Shown: piece after piece, positions 48,023-56,289 of the stretch
Position numbering within the stretch: the stretch's first letter is position 1
How the letters are laid out: every line of letters begins with the position of its first letter
Assembly: GCF_000993825.1 (NCBI RefSeq)
Contig: NZ_CP011114.1
Span: forward strand, 3,286,001-3,350,000
DNA length: 64,000 nt
Direction: 5' to 3'
Source: Paenibacillus durus ATCC 35681
GTDB taxonomy: Bacteria; Bacillota; Bacilli; Paenibacillales; Paenibacillaceae
Notes under the pieces: generated by a model
Databases searched by the model: none
What the model was told of the DNA's origin: nothing
Seen by the model: only the letters and a program-made list of their open reading frames with translations
Translations under genes and position numbers: made by a program

Positions 48023-49024
48023 TCAGTGCGTATAAGCGCCAATATTGCCTGGATCGACGGCATCATGAAGCGCCGCATTCAGTCCGCTGGCCACGACGTT
48101 CGCGATATCTTCGATGAATTCGTCAATTTCCTTCGGTGTTACAATCAGGTCATGACCGAGCGGCTCCAGCACCTCCTTAACCAAAGCCAACCGTTCCTGT
48201 TCGGTAATACTGTCCAGCAGCCCCATAATTTCTTTGCTGCGTCCGCCTTCCCCGCCGAAGTGGCTTCTCATCATCTCCAACACATTGCCGACAATTGTGG
48301 AGGCATAACATACCGTTGGAACGCCGATGGCGATACAGGGAACACCCAGAACCTCCCGCGTCAGCCCGCGCCGCTTGTTTCCGATGCCTGAGCCCGGATG
48401 AATGCCGATGTCGGCAATCTGAATCGTCGTGTTGACCCGTTCCAGCGAGCGGGAAGCGAGCGCATCGATGGCGATAATGGCATCCGGCTTCGTGCGGTCG
48501 ACAATCCCCTGGACAATCTCGCTGGATTCGATTCCGGTCACCCCCAGCACACCGGGAGCGACAGCGCTGACATTGCGGTATCCCGGGGATACCTGATCCG
48601 GCATCAGTTCGTAAAATTGCCGGGTAACCAGAGCATTCTCCACCACAAGCGGTCCCAGCGAATCCGGGGTCACATTCCAGTTGCCCAGCCCGACAATGAG
48701 CACAGAGGCGTTCCGGCCAATTCCGACCCGTCTCATAAAGCCTTCGAACTCACGGGCAAAAGCTTCGGACACTTTCTGCTGAAGCCCTGTGTCTCCGCCC
48801 CGCAATCCAGGGACTTCGAGGGTGACATAATTGCCGATTGCCCGCCCGATTCTTTTAGAAGCTTCATCGCTGCTGACGGCAAGCCGCGTAATTTTGATGC
48901 CGCCAAGCTCCTCCACTTCCTCATTCACCCCGGGAATCGGCATGTTGTTCATGCCCTGGGCCATTTCCTTGGCTTCCAACGCCAAGTCGGTGCGCACCGA
49001 GTAAAGCTGCAGATCCAGTTCCAT
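48023..49024 (-). CDS. gpr: Germination protease GPR
   Basis: Aspartic-type protease that degrades small acid-soluble spore proteins at germination. The N-terminal prosegment (LQLYSVRTDLALEAKEMAQG) is followed by IKITRLAVSSDEASKRIGR. Core motifs are VGLGNWNVTPDSLGPLVVEN, AIDALASRSLERVNTTIQI and DIGIHPGSGIGNKR. ATG 49024 has AGGAGG 10 bases upstream and gives 333 residues. It marks the organism as a spore former. Confidence 0.97.
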   Translation of the reverse strand: MELDLQLYSVRTDLALEAKEMAQGMNNMPIPGVNEEVEELGGIKITRLAVSSDEASKRIGRAIGNYVTLEVPGLRGGDTGLQQKVSEAFAREFEGFMRRVGIGRNASVLIVGLGNWNVTPDSLGPLVVENALVTRQFYELMPDQVSPGYRNVSAVAPGVLGVTGIESSEIVQGIVDRTKPDAIIAIDALASRSLERVNTTIQIADIGIHPGSGIGNKRRGLTREVLGVPCIAIGVPTVCYASTIVGNVLEMMRSHFGGEGGRSKEIMGLLDSITEQERLALVKEVLEPLGHDLIVTPKEIDEFIEDIANVVASGLNAALHDAVDPGNIGAYTH

Positions 49025-49053
49025 ACGTGATGAGCCTCCTATCCTTTTTATCA

Positions 49054-49084
49054 TAGTGTGCGGGAGGACGGGCGCGATTATACA
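49054..49084 (-). promoter_or_regulatory. Predicted SigF/SigG (forespore) promoter of gpr
   Basis: TGTATA-N18-CACACTA on the minus strand fits the forespore consensus (TGHATA, CATAMTA-like). It lies about 30 bases from the gpr start; Bacillus gpr is read by SigF and SigG. Confidence 0.5.
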
Positions 49085-49201
49085 ATAATGAAGGGAGAAA
49101 TCGCCATGTTTGGTTATTGCATTTTGCTATCACACATGCTAAACTATTTTAAGTTGTGAATCATTTGATGATTTCCGAATGCCTTACAGGAGGTGAATGC
49201 A

Positions 49202-49474
49202 ATGCCAAACATTAAATCCGCGGTAAAACGCGTTAAGACAACGGAAAAACGCCGTGCGCTGAACGCTTCCCAAAAGTCCGCCCTTCGTACAGCTGTCAAA
49301 GCTGCTGACCTCGCGGTGGAAGGTACGGAAGTAGAAACTGCCAAAGCTGTTATTCAAGCTGCTTCCAAGAAGCTGGACAAGGCCGTAACTAAAGGTCTGG
49401 TTCATAAAAATGCGGCTGCCCGCAAGAAATCCCGCTTGGCGAAGAAATTGAACGCTCTTTCCGCTCAGGTCTAA
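49202..49474 (+). CDS. rpsT: 30S ribosomal protein S20
   Basis: Small basic primary rRNA-binding protein of the 30S subunit. The start [16 protein letters not shown] and the end [19 protein letters not shown] are diagnostic. ATG 49202 has AGGAGGTGAATGCA upstream; an ATG three codons earlier lies inside the ribosome site. 90 residues. Divergent from gpr as in Bacillus. Confidence 0.97.
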   Translation: MPNIKSAVKRVKTTEKRRALNASQKSALRTAVKAADLAVEGTEVETAKAVIQAASKKLDKAVTKGLVHKNAAARKKSRLAKKLNALSAQV

Positions 49475-49499
49475 GAGCTTCTATATCGAGCAATTGAAG

Positions 49500-49537
49500 A
49501 ACCTGACCGCTCCCGATGACGCGGTTCAGGTTTTTTT
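49500..49537 (+). terminator. rpsT terminator
   Basis: AACCTGACCGC pairs with GCGGTTCAGGTT, then a run of seven T, 25 bases past rpsT. Confidence 0.85.
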
Positions 49538-49630
49538 GTTGTTCGTTTTCCTCTCTCTTCTCTCCTTCCACTCCTTCCATTCACAAATCCTTCACTGGAC
49601 ATAACCCTATGGAAAATATATCCTCTAAAC

Positions 49631-49648
49631 ATACCGAACGTTCGGTAT
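49631..49648. promoter_or_regulatory. TetR-type operator
   Basis: Perfect 18-base palindrome ATACCGAACGTTCGGTAT, 33 bases before the TetR gene, implying autoregulation. Confidence 0.75.
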
Positions 49649-49680
49649 CTTGATAAAAGGAGAAAGGAGGCCTTCCGAAT

Positions 49681-50274
49681 TTGACTGAAAAGCAGCGGGC
49701 CTATGATTCGGCTCAGACCAGAGAAAGAATACTCTCACACGCCAAAGCCCTTTTTTCACAAAAAGGATATAAAGGGGTTTCCATCAACGATATTTGCGCG
49801 GCAACGGGTCTTAGCAAAGGAAGCATCTATCATCACTTCAAGAATAAAGAGGATCTTTTTGTCCATCTGGCCGAAGCTGCCTTCGTCGATTCCTGGAAAG
49901 ACTGGGATACCCGCTCCGCAAGTTTCTCTTCGGCGGTTGACAAGCTGTATGCTTACAGCGAGCTTTTTGCCGACAACGTGGATCTTTCGCTTACCAAAGC
50001 GGGCGAGGATTTTATCGCAACCACCGGGGCGGATTCTGAAGCAGTCCAGAAATTCGGAGCGATGATTACAGGCTATGTGCAGCGTTTCGAAGAGATTGTC
50101 CGGGAAGGAATCGAGCGCGGGGAATTCAAGCAGCAGGAGCCCGGAGAAATGGCTTTTGCCCTGCTGAGCTCTTATTCGGGATTGGCGAACAACACGCGCA
50201 TTCTGGATAAGGAAAATGTGAAACGGATGTACCGTAAAATGACGGATATGCTGCTGGACGGCATCCGAAAATAG
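49681..50274 (+). CDS. TetR/AcrR family transcriptional regulator
   Basis: 197-residue repressor. The helix-turn-helix is GVSINDICAATGLSKGSIYHHFKNKEDLF, with an all-helical ligand domain. The TTG start at 49681 has AAAGGAGG about 11 bases upstream; no better start is seen. A perfect palindromic operator precedes it, and a glycosyltransferase gene follows after 13 bases as its likely target. The inducer is unknown. Confidence 0.88.
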   Translation: MTEKQRAYDSAQTRERILSHAKALFSQKGYKGVSINDICAATGLSKGSIYHHFKNKEDLFVHLAEAAFVDSWKDWDTRSASFSSAVDKLYAYSELFADNVDLSLTKAGEDFIATTGADSEAVQKFGAMITGYVQRFEEIVREGIERGEFKQQEPGEMAFALLSSYSGLANNTRILDKENVKRMYRKMTDMLLDGIRK

Positions 50275-50287
50275 GAGATGATTCATT

Positions 50288-51049
50288 ATGGACAGCCAAA
50301 TGTTTGCAGGACCGGAAGAAACGGAAGAGATTCTCTTCTCCGTCCTGATTCCCGCGCACAACGAAGAAAAGTATATCCCGAAATGCCTGGACTCCATTGC
50401 TGCCGCCTCGCAGAACTGCCCCGGCCGGGTTGAGGTCATCGTTGTTTTGAACCGCTGTACCGACAAGACGGAAGAAATCGCCCGCTCGTATAATTGCGTT
50501 ATTGTCCACGACGACCGCAAAAATTTATCGCAAATCCGAAACAGCGGCGCAGCGGCAGCCAGGGGAGAAATCATCGTGACGATCGACGCCGACAGCCGGA
50601 TGACGGCTAACATGTTCTCCGAAATCGAGCGGCATTTGTCCGGGGGAAAATATATCGGCGGCGGCACCAGCGGAAGATTCGAGCGGATGAGCCTGGGCAT
50701 CGCCGTATCCGCACTGGCGCTCCTCGTACCGATGGCGATCAAATACGGAGCGATCTCGGTCGGTATTTTCTGGTGCCGCAAGAGCGACTTCGACGCCATT
50801 GGGGGCTTTAATGAAGAGATGCTGATGTCCGAGGATGCCGATTTTGCCTGGCGGCTCAAAGCTCACGGAAAGCGCTCCGGGAAAAAATACGGCATGCTGA
50901 CCAAAGCCTATATGATTACCTCCTGCCGAAAGTTCGACCAAGAAGGAGACTGGTATCTCATCAAGCATCCGGGGCTGATTCTCGCCTACTTGAAGGGAAC
51001 CGACCACCGGCATGCTGACAAAGCCTATTACGAGAATCAAGGAAGATAG
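50288..51049 (+). CDS. Family 2 glycosyltransferase
   Basis: GT-A fold transferase with 253 residues. The nucleotide-sugar motif is SVLIPAHNEEKYIPKCLDSI, the metal-binding TIDADSRM carries the DxD-like acid pair, and the acceptor-side motif is SEDADFAWRLKAHGK. A short hydrophobic stretch (GIAVSALALLVPMAIKYG) may dock to the membrane. AGGAGATGATTCATT precedes ATG 50288. Co-transcribed with the TetR gene. Donor and acceptor are unknown. Confidence 0.88.
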   Translation: MDSQMFAGPEETEEILFSVLIPAHNEEKYIPKCLDSIAAASQNCPGRVEVIVVLNRCTDKTEEIARSYNCVIVHDDRKNLSQIRNSGAAAARGEIIVTIDADSRMTANMFSEIERHLSGGKYIGGGTSGRFERMSLGIAVSALALLVPMAIKYGAISVGIFWCRKSDFDAIGGFNEEMLMSEDADFAWRLKAHGKRSGKKYGMLTKAYMITSCRKFDQEGDWYLIKHPGLILAYLKGTDHRHADKAYYENQGR

Positions 51050-51067
51050 TTTACATAGATAGAATTC

Positions 51068-52099
51068 CTACGCCGGCCTTACTGCACCAAGCCGCAGCAT
51101 GAACAGCTCCAGCCCCAGCACCTTGTCAATTCTTCCTGTCTTCATCTGGTAATCCAAATCGGCCAGGCTGCTCAAAATCTCTCTCAGCTGCGCTCCGCCG
51201 AACTTGCGGGCCTGCTCTCCTGCCAGCTTAACGGCATAGGGATGAAGCCCAAGCTGGGAGGCAATCTGACCTTGGGAATAGCTTTGAGCCGACAAATCCT
51301 TGACCTGCAAAATAATCCGGAACTGCCGCGTGATCAGCGCGGCGATCTTGATCGGCTCCTCCCGCTGCTTGAGCAGCTCATGCAGCATTCCCACCGCCTT
51401 ATCCAGACGCAGATTCGCGAGTTCCTCTACCAGCGTGAAGACGTTCTGCTCCGTCCCGCGCGGCACGAGACTCTCCACAGCCGCTGTATCTACCGTTCCG
51501 CCGCTTCCGGCGAACAGACACAGCTTGTCCATCTCGGCTGTCAGCCCTTGCAGCCCCGTGCCGGCACAGGCGATAAGCGCCTCTGCCGCCCCCGGCGCGG
51601 CGGTACAGCCGCGATCCCGGATGCCTTTTTCCACCCAGCGGAGAAGCTCCTCCGCGCCGAGCGGATTAAACGGCAGCACGGTGCCGGCCGATTTCAGCGT
51701 TTTAACGATTTTTTTGCGCTCATCCAGCTTGTCGCTGTTGACCAGAAAGACGATTACGCTGAATTCAGCGGGACGCGTCAAATATTCTTGTAGGAGATCA
51801 ACGCGGTGCTCCAGCTTGGCGTTATCCTTGCCTGCCGTGAACAGCGAAGCATCCCTTACAATCAGCAGCTTGCGGGGCACCATGAACGGCACGGTCTCCG
51901 CTTCTTCCACCACCGCCTGGACCGGCGTTTCGGAAAGGTCGAAAGGAATCACCGCAAAATCACGGTCCTCCTTCGCAATCAGCTCGCTCTCCAAAAAAGC
52001 CGCAAATTCGTTCATTCGGAACTTTTCGCTTCCATATAAACAATAAACCGGGGAGAACTTCCCCTGCTTGATTTCCTTGGCCGCTGTCTTGGCATCCAC
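51068..52099 (-). CDS. holA: DNA polymerase III delta subunit HolA
   Basis: Opens the beta clamp in the clamp loader. The N-terminal segment FSPVYCLYGSEKFRMNEF, the central FLVNSDKLDERKKIVKTLK and C-terminal LHPYAVKLAGEQARKFG are typical of Bacillota HolA. Length 343 residues. The GTG start at 52099 has AAAGGAAG upstream. In Bacillus it is next to rpsT; here a TetR/glycosyltransferase pair lies between. Confidence 0.93.
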   Translation of the reverse strand: MDAKTAAKEIKQGKFSPVYCLYGSEKFRMNEFAAFLESELIAKEDRDFAVIPFDLSETPVQAVVEEAETVPFMVPRKLLIVRDASLFTAGKDNAKLEHRVDLLQEYLTRPAEFSVIVFLVNSDKLDERKKIVKTLKSAGTVLPFNPLGAEELLRWVEKGIRDRGCTAAPGAAEALIACAGTGLQGLTAEMDKLCLFAGSGGTVDTAAVESLVPRGTEQNVFTLVEELANLRLDKAVGMLHELLKQREEPIKIAALITRQFRIILQVKDLSAQSYSQGQIASQLGLHPYAVKLAGEQARKFGGAQLREILSSLADLDYQMKTGRIDKVLGLELFMLRLGAVRPA

Positions 52100-52193
52100 C
52101 TTCGCGCCACTTCCTTTTTCAAGTCTGCTCGTTCATGACGTTGTACGTTACAATAGTTTAGCAAAAAATGTTCCTGCGCGTAAATGGCCCCGG

Positions 52194-52241
52194 AAAGCAA
52201 AAGCGGAGAAGCTTCGGCATATGCAGCCAAAACCTCTCCGC
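52194..52241 (-). terminator. Terminator of the ECF sigma/anti-sigma operon
   Basis: GCGGAGA pairs with TCTCCGC on the minus strand, followed by TTTTGCTTT, about 160 bases past the anti-sigma gene. Confidence 0.6.
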
Positions 52242-52403
52242 CCTTACGCGGCTCATCTATATAAACGACGGTTCGGGAAGCTCTAGAAACTTCCTTAGCC
52301 GTCGGTCATACCGATGTTTGTGCAGGGGAATGCCGTCCCAATGCAATTCCTGTCCTCATACTATATTGTATTCGGCAGCTCCGCAAAACGTGCCAACTTT
52401 TCA

Positions 52404-53645
52404 CTATTTTGTTGAAGCTCCCGGTGACGGCGGCGAGGACGCCGGCGCTGCCGAAGCCGATGGGGCAGCGGCAGGGTCTGCCGTCTCCTGCGGTACGGTA
52501 TACGCGCCGCTAACCTCATTTCCGTCCGTTTTCGTCACATACGTAAACTGCCGGCTGTCCTCCGACCATTTTCCCGACACCCAGGTTCCTTCAATTGCAA
52601 CCGTATCGACAGCCTGTCTTCCCTCTGAATCAGCTGCTGCATCGCGGTAGATTACCAGTTGCTTGCCTTCCACTACCGCCGTATATCGACTGTCGGGCGA
52701 CGTCCATGACAGGGAATCCGGCGACGGTTCCGCAGGAGCCATATCCATAATTCCCATATCTGCGCCACTTGATTGCGGCGCCTGCAGCGTGTTATCCGAC
52801 ATTATGGAATCGCTCCGTTCGCCGGCCTTATCATCTGTACTGGCTTCCGGCGACGCTGACGCATTGGCGGATGGCTGGGGAGTTGCCATCTGCTTGTTAG
52901 AGACTCGTCTATCCTTGCCCGGGTCTGCGCTTGCAGCCGGCCCTTCCGTACGATTACTGCGTGCTTTCTTCGTAGGTTCGGCTGTATTTGGCTTCACGCC
53001 GCCGCCCTCTGCGGGTTGTCCGCCACTCGTCGGCGAGGGGCTCTCCGGTGCAGCCAATGTTGACGTTCCGGCATCGGCTGGAGCGCTGTTCTCTCCGCTT
53101 CCCCCAAAGGTTACGCCCGCCCCGCCGGAAGATTCCTCCGGGCCCGTATCCGCTCCACCGGCATTCGCCGCCGAACTTGCATTCCCCTTAAAGTCGTTAT
53201 ACTCAGCGGTACTCTTCATCATATTGTCCACCTGCGCGCCCGGCAGCTTCTCCGGCATATTGAATATGGCAATGCCAAATATTACTGCGGCCGCGGCAGC
53301 CCCAATTCCGAAGCGGCCTGCCAGTGAGGAGCTCTGGCGGGCCTTGGCCCGTGACGCCTTGCGGCTCATCTGCAGAGAGTCCGTCTCTGCCGTAGATGGA
53401 GCCGCCGCCGCGGCCCTCTCCCGGTCGATGGCCTCAAGCTTCGGCATAATCGAATCCACCAGACTGAAAGGGGGGCTGACGTCGGGGAGCTGCTCCAGCT
53501 CGCTGGACAGCGCGTTCAGCCGTTCGAACAATTCCGCGCAGGAAGGGCAACCATCGATATGGCGGAACATTTCCAGACTTTCGTCCCGGCTCAAATCATG
53601 ATCCAGATAACGATGCATCCATTCCATCACCTCCGCGCAGTTCAT
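52404..53645 (-). CDS. Zinc-finger anti-sigma factor with extracytoplasmic tail
   Basis: 413 residues. A cytoplasmic zf-HC2 domain has the ZAS motif H-x3-C-x2-C in FRHIDGCPSCAELFERL. One membrane helix follows (FGIGAAAAAVIFGIAIF), then a long disordered Ala/Ser/Pro/Glu tail. A C-terminal segment (LSWTSPDSRYTAVVEGKQL, GKWSEDSRQFTYVTKTDG) reads like a pair of TolB/WD-type propeller blades. It should hold the preceding sigma factor until a cell-surface signal arrives. Its start overlaps the sigma stop (ATGA). Confidence 0.85.
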   Translation of the reverse strand: MNCAEVMEWMHRYLDHDLSRDESLEMFRHIDGCPSCAELFERLNALSSELEQLPDVSPPFSLVDSIMPKLEAIDRERAAAAAPSTAETDSLQMSRKASRAKARQSSSLAGRFGIGAAAAAVIFGIAIFNMPEKLPGAQVDNMMKSTAEYNDFKGNASSAANAGGADTGPEESSGGAGVTFGGSGENSAPADAGTSTLAAPESPSPTSGGQPAEGGGVKPNTAEPTKKARSNRTEGPAASADPGKDRRVSNKQMATPQPSANASASPEASTDDKAGERSDSIMSDNTLQAPQSSGADMGIMDMAPAEPSPDSLSWTSPDSRYTAVVEGKQLVIYRDAAADSEGRQAVDTVAIEGTWVSGKWSEDSRQFTYVTKTDGNEVSGAYTVPQETADPAAAPSASAAPASSPPSPGASTK

Positions 53646-54190
53646 CCCGATACACCACCTTTCTGGTACTCCTGTAGTCTGTTTTGCAGCTGCTGCCTTG
53701 CCCGGAACAGGTAAGATTTCACCGTATTAAGCGGAAGGTCCAGACTTTCTGCAATCTCGTTGTAAGAAAAATCCTGCAAATAACGCAGTACAATAACCGT
53801 TCGATGATGCTCCGGCAGTTGGTCAATAGCCTCGCGGATGTCCTCCGCCAAATACCCCGAGAGAACTTCGCGTTCCACATTTTGCTTATCCTTGAATACC
53901 ATCTCATGCTCGTCGATCGAAACAGTCGGCTTCGTCTTCCTGAATTTATCTATACATATATTGGTCACGATCCGCTGAACCCATGTCTTGAATTGGGCCT
54001 TCTCTTCATAGGAGCCGATTTTGGTATAGATCCGGATCAAAGCCTCCTGCGAGGCGTCCAGCGCATCCTGTTCGTTATGCAAAATGTAAAAGGCCGTCTT
54101 ATACACCTGGCCTTCAATTTCTCGCAATAGGGTGATTAGAGCGTCGCGATCGCCCGATTGAGCGGCTCTGACGAGTCCCTGCTCCACCAC
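53642..54190 (-). CDS. ECF RNA polymerase sigma factor (SigW-like)
   Basis: 182-residue sigma-70 family protein with regions 2 and 4. Region 2 has ALDASQEALIRIYTKIGSYE and FKTWVQRIVTNICIDKFRK. Region 4 has RTVIVLRYLQDFSYNEIAES and LPLNTVKSYLFRARQQL. The GTG start at 54190 has GGGGGAACCTTC upstream. It is probably autoregulated from the AAC/CGTC-type promoter in front. It overlaps the anti-sigma gene by four bases. Confidence 0.9.
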   Translation of the reverse strand: MVEQGLVRAAQSGDRDALITLLREIEGQVYKTAFYILHNEQDALDASQEALIRIYTKIGSYEEKAQFKTWVQRIVTNICIDKFRKTKPTVSIDEHEMVFKDKQNVEREVLSGYLAEDIREAIDQLPEHHRTVIVLRYLQDFSYNEIAESLDLPLNTVKSYLFRARQQLQNRLQEYQKGGVSG

Positions 54191-54220
54191 GAAGGTTCCC
54201 CCTCTCTATGCAATCTTACT

Positions 54221-54245
54221 GACGCGCAAGACCGCAGAATTGTTG
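54221..54245 (-). promoter_or_regulatory. Possible ECF-type promoter of the sigma operon
   Basis: CAAC-N17-CGTC on the minus strand, about 30 bases before the GTG start, resembles ECF -35/-10 elements and would allow autoregulation. Confidence 0.4.
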
Positions 54246-54392
54246 CAATCTGTAATAATATTTTTGTCGTCTTTTAATGAAGCTTCTTTTCTCGGCACAC
54301 ACTTTTCTAAGCATACAGGGAAAGTTTACGGCAATCAAACGTTCCCCAGCCTAATTTTATTACAAATTTGACACATTGGGATATTTAAGCAA

Positions 54393-54424
54393 GAAAAAAA
54401 GCCAACCTCCAATTTCTGGTTGAC
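54393..54424 (-). terminator. Terminator of the second ABC importer operon
   Basis: GTCAACC pairs with GGTTGGC on the minus strand, then seven T. A second hairpin (GGGCTGTCT/GAGACAGC) lies between it and the gene. Confidence 0.75.
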
Positions 54425-54491
54425 TTCATCTATGAACAGCTGTCTCCCAGCCATTTGACATGGTCAGAAGACAGCCCGTTTTTTGCGGTTG

Positions 54492-55319
54492 TTACTTAAC
54501 GGAGCCCTGCATAACGCCCTGAATGATATATTTTTGCGCGAACAAGTAAATGATGACTACCGGGAAGATGCTGAGTACCAAGCTGGCCATCAGCGGGCCG
54601 TAATCCACGGTGTAGGTGCCATAGAAATTGAAGGTGGACAGTGGAAGCGTACGCTGAAGCGGATCGACGAGAACGAGTGACGGCAGCAGAAAGTCGTTCC
54701 AGATCCACAGCACGTTCAAGATGGTTATCGTCGCCGTCGTCGGCATCAGCACCGGGAACACGATGCGGAAAAAGGTCTGGGTAGGCGTACAGCCGTCAAT
54801 CATCGCCGCCTCCTCCAGTTCCTTCGGTATACTCTTCACGAATCCGTGGTAAATGAAGATCGCAAGCGAGCAGCCGAATCCGATATACATAAAAATCAGC
54901 GCCCATTTGTTGTTCAGCATGTTGAGTGATCCGTAAATTTTGACAAGCGGAATCATGATCGCCTGGAACGGAATAATCATAGAAGCCACCATCAGCAAAA
55001 AGGTGTATTGATTGAATTTCGTATCGTACCGGACAAAATAATGCGCGGTCATTGCCGCAAACAAAGAGATAAACAGTACGCTAAACAGCGTGATAATGAC
55101 CGAGTTGGCAAATGCGTGGAAGTAATTCATTTTGTCCAGCGCAATGCTGTAATTCGAGAACACGAAGCTTGTCGGCAGAGTAAGCGGGCTTGAGGTAATG
55201 TCCTTGTTCGCTTTCACCGAATTGAACAGCAGCAGCACGAACGGAACGATAAAGACGAACAGGATGACCGAAAGACCGATTACCGTCAGCCAGGAGGTTT
55301 GCTTTTTGAATCGCTGCAT
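54492..55319 (-). CDS. Sugar ABC transporter permease (MsmG/UgpE type)
   Basis: CUT1 permease, 275 residues, six hydrophobic segments. EAA loop: LEEAAMIDGCTPTQTFFRIV. Its ATG overlaps the stop of the preceding permease by one base (TAATG), with GGAGGTGGAGG just upstream, so they are coupled. It is the last gene of the importer operon. Confidence 0.93.
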   Translation of the reverse strand: MQRFKKQTSWLTVIGLSVILFVFIVPFVLLLFNSVKANKDITSSPLTLPTSFVFSNYSIALDKMNYFHAFANSVIITLFSVLFISLFAAMTAHYFVRYDTKFNQYTFLLMVASMIIPFQAIMIPLVKIYGSLNMLNNKWALIFMYIGFGCSLAIFIYHGFVKSIPKELEEAAMIDGCTPTQTFFRIVFPVLMPTTATITILNVLWIWNDFLLPSLVLVDPLQRTLPLSTFNFYGTYTVDYGPLMASLVLSIFPVVIIYLFAQKYIIQGVMQGSVK

Positions 55320-56203
55320 TAAGCCTCCACCTCCATCTTCTTGCTGAAGTATACTTGAAGCAGGGTAATAACCGCCACAATCAGGAACAGCACCAGCGCT
55401 TCGGCTTGGCCCACCCCATAATCCCGGGACAGAAACGCCTTCTGATATACATGCATCGAGACCAGCTCGGTGCTCTTGAACGGCCCGCCTTTCGTCAACG
55501 CAAGGTTGACATCATAGACCATAAATCCGCGCTGCAAGGAAAGGAAAATACACACGATAAACGAAGGAACCATGAGCGGAATGGTCATACGCGTCATTTT
55601 CAGCCATCCATTCGCCCCGTCGATGCTTGCTGCTTCGAGGATATCCCCGGGTACTCCCGTCAGACCGGCTACGTAGATAACCATCATATAGCCTGCATAC
55701 TGCCATACCGCAACAATGACGAGCGTCCAGAAGGCGCGGTTCGGATCGGAAAGCCAGGAGGTGCTGAACAGGCCGATGCCCATTTTTTGACCCAAGAATA
55801 CAAGCACGTTGTTAAAAATGAACTGCCAGATAAAGCCGAGGACGATGCCGCCCAGAAGGTTGGGAAGGAAGAAACCGGCCCGGAAAAAGCTCTGCCCCTT
55901 CAGGCCCTTCGTCAGCAGATAAGCCAACAAAAAGGCAAGCATATTGATGAACACGACCGTGAACAGCACATACTTGAGCGTCAGGCCGAACGACTTCCAG
56001 AACTCCGCGTCTTTAAAGACCGCCCCATAGTTTTGAAAACCCACCAAGGATTGTGTCGTGGATATTCCGTCCCAATTCGTAAACGTCAAGTAGATGCCGT
56101 ACAGGAACGGAACAATCATTACTGCGACAAACGCGAACAACGTCGGACCCGTGAACAGCAGTCTGAGCCGCAGGCGGCTCCACACCCCTTTATCCGTAAC
56201 CAT
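55319..56203 (-). CDS. Sugar ABC transporter permease (MsmF/UgpA type)
   Basis: CUT1 permease, 294 residues, six hydrophobic segments. EAA loop: LEAASIDGANGWLKMTRMTI. ATG 56203 has GAGGAAGAGGG upstream; the longer open frame lacks support. It is the middle gene of an SBP-permease-permease operon without an ATPase. Confidence 0.93.
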   Translation of the reverse strand: MVTDKGVWSRLRLRLLFTGPTLFAFVAVMIVPFLYGIYLTFTNWDGISTTQSLVGFQNYGAVFKDAEFWKSFGLTLKYVLFTVVFINMLAFLLAYLLTKGLKGQSFFRAGFFLPNLLGGIVLGFIWQFIFNNVLVFLGQKMGIGLFSTSWLSDPNRAFWTLVIVAVWQYAGYMMVIYVAGLTGVPGDILEAASIDGANGWLKMTRMTIPLMVPSFIVCIFLSLQRGFMVYDVNLALTKGGPFKSTELVSMHVYQKAFLSRDYGVGQAEALVLFLIVAVITLLQVYFSKKMEVEA

Positions 56204-56289
56204 GTATATCCCTCTTCCTCTTCCTATAAGATTGGCTTGGTAACGGCGGATAAGGGATGGTCCCTTACCCACCGCCCTAGGCAAGCCCG

